A stretch of DNA of 9,756 nt from the NCBI GenBank assembly GCA_021813065.1, contig JAKALZ010000050.1, positions 1 to 9,756 on the forward strand. The letters are read 5' to 3'. Of the stretch, positions 8,197 to 9,756 are shown in pieces. The position numbers and the translations under genes are program-made. How positions within the stretch are numbered: the first letter of the stretch is position 1; each line of letters begins with the position of its first letter. Source of the stretch: a bacterium. Lineage in GTDB: Bacteria > Spirochaetota > Spirochaetia > Treponematales > Rectinemataceae. The notes under the pieces were generated by a model. That model worked only from the letters and a program-made list of their open reading frames with translations. It ran no database searches and was not told the DNA's origin.

Positions 8197-9756
8197 TCAA
8201 AACACTCTTGGCCGGTAGCTCGTATGCAGCAATTCGTGCGAGAGGTGCCCTAAAGGCTTTCCAAGGAACTCGCGGTACAGCGACGCCACCGCCGGGTTTT
8301 CGTGCGATTTGCGAATCGGTAGCGCGCGGTCCTCGGCGTAGAGCGCGTTGCTTCGCGCGCGTTTCTTTTCAATGTCGGAGCGCACGGGCTGCCCGCCGCC
8401 GCCGATGCAGCCGCCTGGGCAGGACATGATCTCGATGAAGTGGTAGGGGCTCTTTCCCGCGCGGATCTCGTCGAGAAGGACGCGTGCGTTGGCGAGTCCA
8501 TGCGCGACGGCGACGCGCACCGCCGTACCTCCGATCGTCACTTCGGCGCGCTTGATCGAATCGAAGCCGCGCACCTGGGCGAACTCGATGTTCTCGAGGG
8601 GCTTCTTTTCGACGATCTCGTAGACCGACCTGAGCGCGGCCTCCATGACACCGCCCGTAGTGCCAAAGATGGTGCCCGCGCCGGTGGATTTCCCGAGCGG
8701 ATCGTCGAACTCCTCTTCGGGGAGATTCGCGATATCGATGCCCGCAAGGCGTATCATGCGCGCGAGTTCTCTTGTGGTGAGCGCCCAGTCGACATCGAAG
8801 AATGGTCGGGAACCCGCGAGCTTCGCGTCGTTGTGTCGCCACCAGTCCCACGCCGAGTCCATTTCCTTTCGCCGTGCTTCATATTTCTTCGCGGTGCAGG
8901 GCATGATCGACACTACGCGCATCTTGTCGGGGGCGGCGCTGACCGCCTTCGCGTAGTAGCTCTTGGCAAGCGCGCCAAACATCTGCTGGGGGCTCTTGCA
9001 GGTTGAGAGGTGCCCGAGGAGGTCGGGATAGAAGCCCTCAATGAAGTTGATCCAGCCCGGCGAACAGGAAGTGATCATCGGGAGGGATCCTCCGTGCCCG
9101 AGCCGCTCGAGGAGTTCGCTTCCCTCCTCCATGATGGTGAGGTCCGCGGTGAACTGGGTATCGAACACTTTCGAGAAGCCAAGGCGCCTGAGCGCCGCGA
9201 CCATTTTGCCTGTCACGAGGCTGCCTGCTGGCATGCCGAGGGCCTCGCCGAGGGAGGCGCGGATCGCGGGGGCGGTTTGCACCACCGTGTCGAGATTGGG
9301 ATCGCCCAGCGCGCCGAACACATCGGCCGACTCATCCTTCTCGGTAATCGCGCCCGTAGGACAGACCACCGAACACTGCCCGCACTGCACGCAGGCGCTC
9401 TGCGCCAGCCCCCTGTCCATAAACGTTCCTACTCTCGTCCGCGCTCCGCGCCCCGTAAAGGCGATCGCGTTAACCCCCTGGGTCTCCTCGCAGACTGACA
9501 CGCAGCGGCCGCAGAGGATGCACTTCTTGTCGTCGCGCACAATGCCCTCGGAAGAGTTGTCGGGCATCGGGTACGTCTTGTAGGAGGGAAAACGGTCGTT
9601 CTTCACGCCGAGAAGGCTCGCCATCGCGTGCAACTCGCAGGTGTCCGATCGGAGGCATGAGAGACAGTCGTCCGGGTGGTTCGCGAGGAGCAGCTCTATC
9701 GCGGTCTTTCGCGCCCGTATGACGCGCTGGCTCGCGGTGCGGATCTTCATGCCAGG
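8197..9756 (-). CDS. hydA: [FeFe] hydrogenase catalytic subunit, group A (5' end cut by window edge)
   Basis: This is the catalytic subunit of an [FeFe] hydrogenase, interconverting protons and H2. Residues are numbered from the Met codon at 9750. Present in order are the His-Cys [4Fe-4S] site (His25, Cys29, Cys32, Cys38), two ferredoxin [4Fe-4S] clusters (Cys77/80/83/87 and Cys120/123/126/130) and the H-cluster domain with L1 TSCSPGW (227-233), L2 MPCTAKKYE (283-291) and L3 MSCPGGCIGGGGQP (442-455). The proton-path residues Glu209, Glu212, Arg216 and Ser249 match C. pasteurianum CpI. The second L1 Cys is Ser230. That Met is probably internal: in relatives this segment follows an N-terminal [2Fe-2S] domain, and the frame is open to the edge. 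The C-terminal small-subunit-like tail (RKSHENPAV, ELLHTSY) is intact. It is last before a terminator, as hydA often is in NADH-linked or bifurcating operons; partner genes would lie to the right. Confidence 0.96.
   Translation of the reverse strand, partial: PGMKIRTASQRVIRARKTAIELLLANHPDDCLSCLRSDTCELHAMASLLGVKNDRFPSYKTYPMPDNSSEGIVRDDKKCILCGRCVSVCEETQGVNAIAFTGRGARTRVGTFMDRGLAQSACVQCGQCSVVCPTGAITEKDESADVFGALGDPNLDTVVQTAPAIRASLGEALGMPAGSLVTGKMVAALRRLGFSKVFDTQFTADLTIMEEGSELLERLGHGGSLPMITSCSPGWINFIEGFYPDLLGHLSTCKSPQQMFGALAKSYYAKAVSAAPDKMRVVSIMPCTAKKYEARRKEMDSAWDWWRHNDAKLAGSRPFFDVDWALTTRELARMIRLAGIDIANLPEEEFDDPLGKSTGAGTIFGTTGGVMEAALRSVYEIVEKKPLENIEFAQVRGFDSIKRAEVTIGGTAVRVAVAHGLANARVLLDEIRAGKSPYHFIEIMSCPGGCIGGGGQPVRSDIEKKRARSNALYAEDRALPIRKSHENPAVASLYREFLGKPLGHLSHELLHTSYRPRVF

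Overview
The window is GC-rich (about 60-65% by eye) and densely coded. It holds six protein genes, two of them cut by the window edges, and no RNA genes, insertion sequences, CRISPR arrays or phage genes. An oxygen-sensitive [FeFe] hydrogenase beside a molybdenum hydroxylase of the xanthine dehydrogenase family points to an anaerobic fermentative bacterium. The wording of the DnaE and hydrogenase proteins reminds me most of high-GC anaerobic spirochaetes. That placement is a low-to-moderate confidence guess, because there is no 16S gene or other decisive marker.

Layout. Positions 1-2648 (minus strand) hold a three-gene operon in the order FAD subunit, [2Fe-2S] subunit, molybdopterin subunit. 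Consecutive genes overlap by 4 and 8 nt, each start has a strong GGAGG-type ribosome binding site, and there is a good sigma70-like promoter with a leader hairpin at 2665-2728. The molybdopterin gene runs off the left edge. After a 241-nt divergent intergenic region, positions 2890-6306 (plus) encode the replicative DNA polymerase III alpha subunit, DnaE. An RNase Z-like metallo-beta-lactamase-fold hydrolase (6303-7220) follows with a 4-nt ATGA overlap. Positions 7221-7389 are a convergent gap with a short tandem repeat and no recognisable terminator. A HAD-family hydrolase (7390-8073, minus) comes next. Upstream of it lie its probable promoter and the intrinsic terminator of a large [FeFe] hydrogenase catalytic subunit (8197-9756, minus), whose N-terminal domain lies beyond the right edge.

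How the parts may work together. The three xdh-like proteins should form a hydroxylase passing electrons from a purine-like substrate through Mo, two [2Fe-2S] centres and FAD to NAD or another acceptor. The hydrogenase, probably part of a multi-subunit NAD(P)H/ferredoxin-linked enzyme, could dispose of such reductant as H2. That link is inference from co-occurrence; the two loci are separately transcribed. DnaE and the MBL protein are translationally coupled, but the MBL substrate is unknown.

I did not find a clearly new multi-gene system. The points most worth a second look are Ser in place of the second Cys in the hydrogenase L1 loop, the dnaE start with no Shine-Dalgarno and a -10-like box at leaderless distance, the dnaE-MBL coupling with a repeat-containing insertion in the MBL protein, and the xdh leader hairpin.
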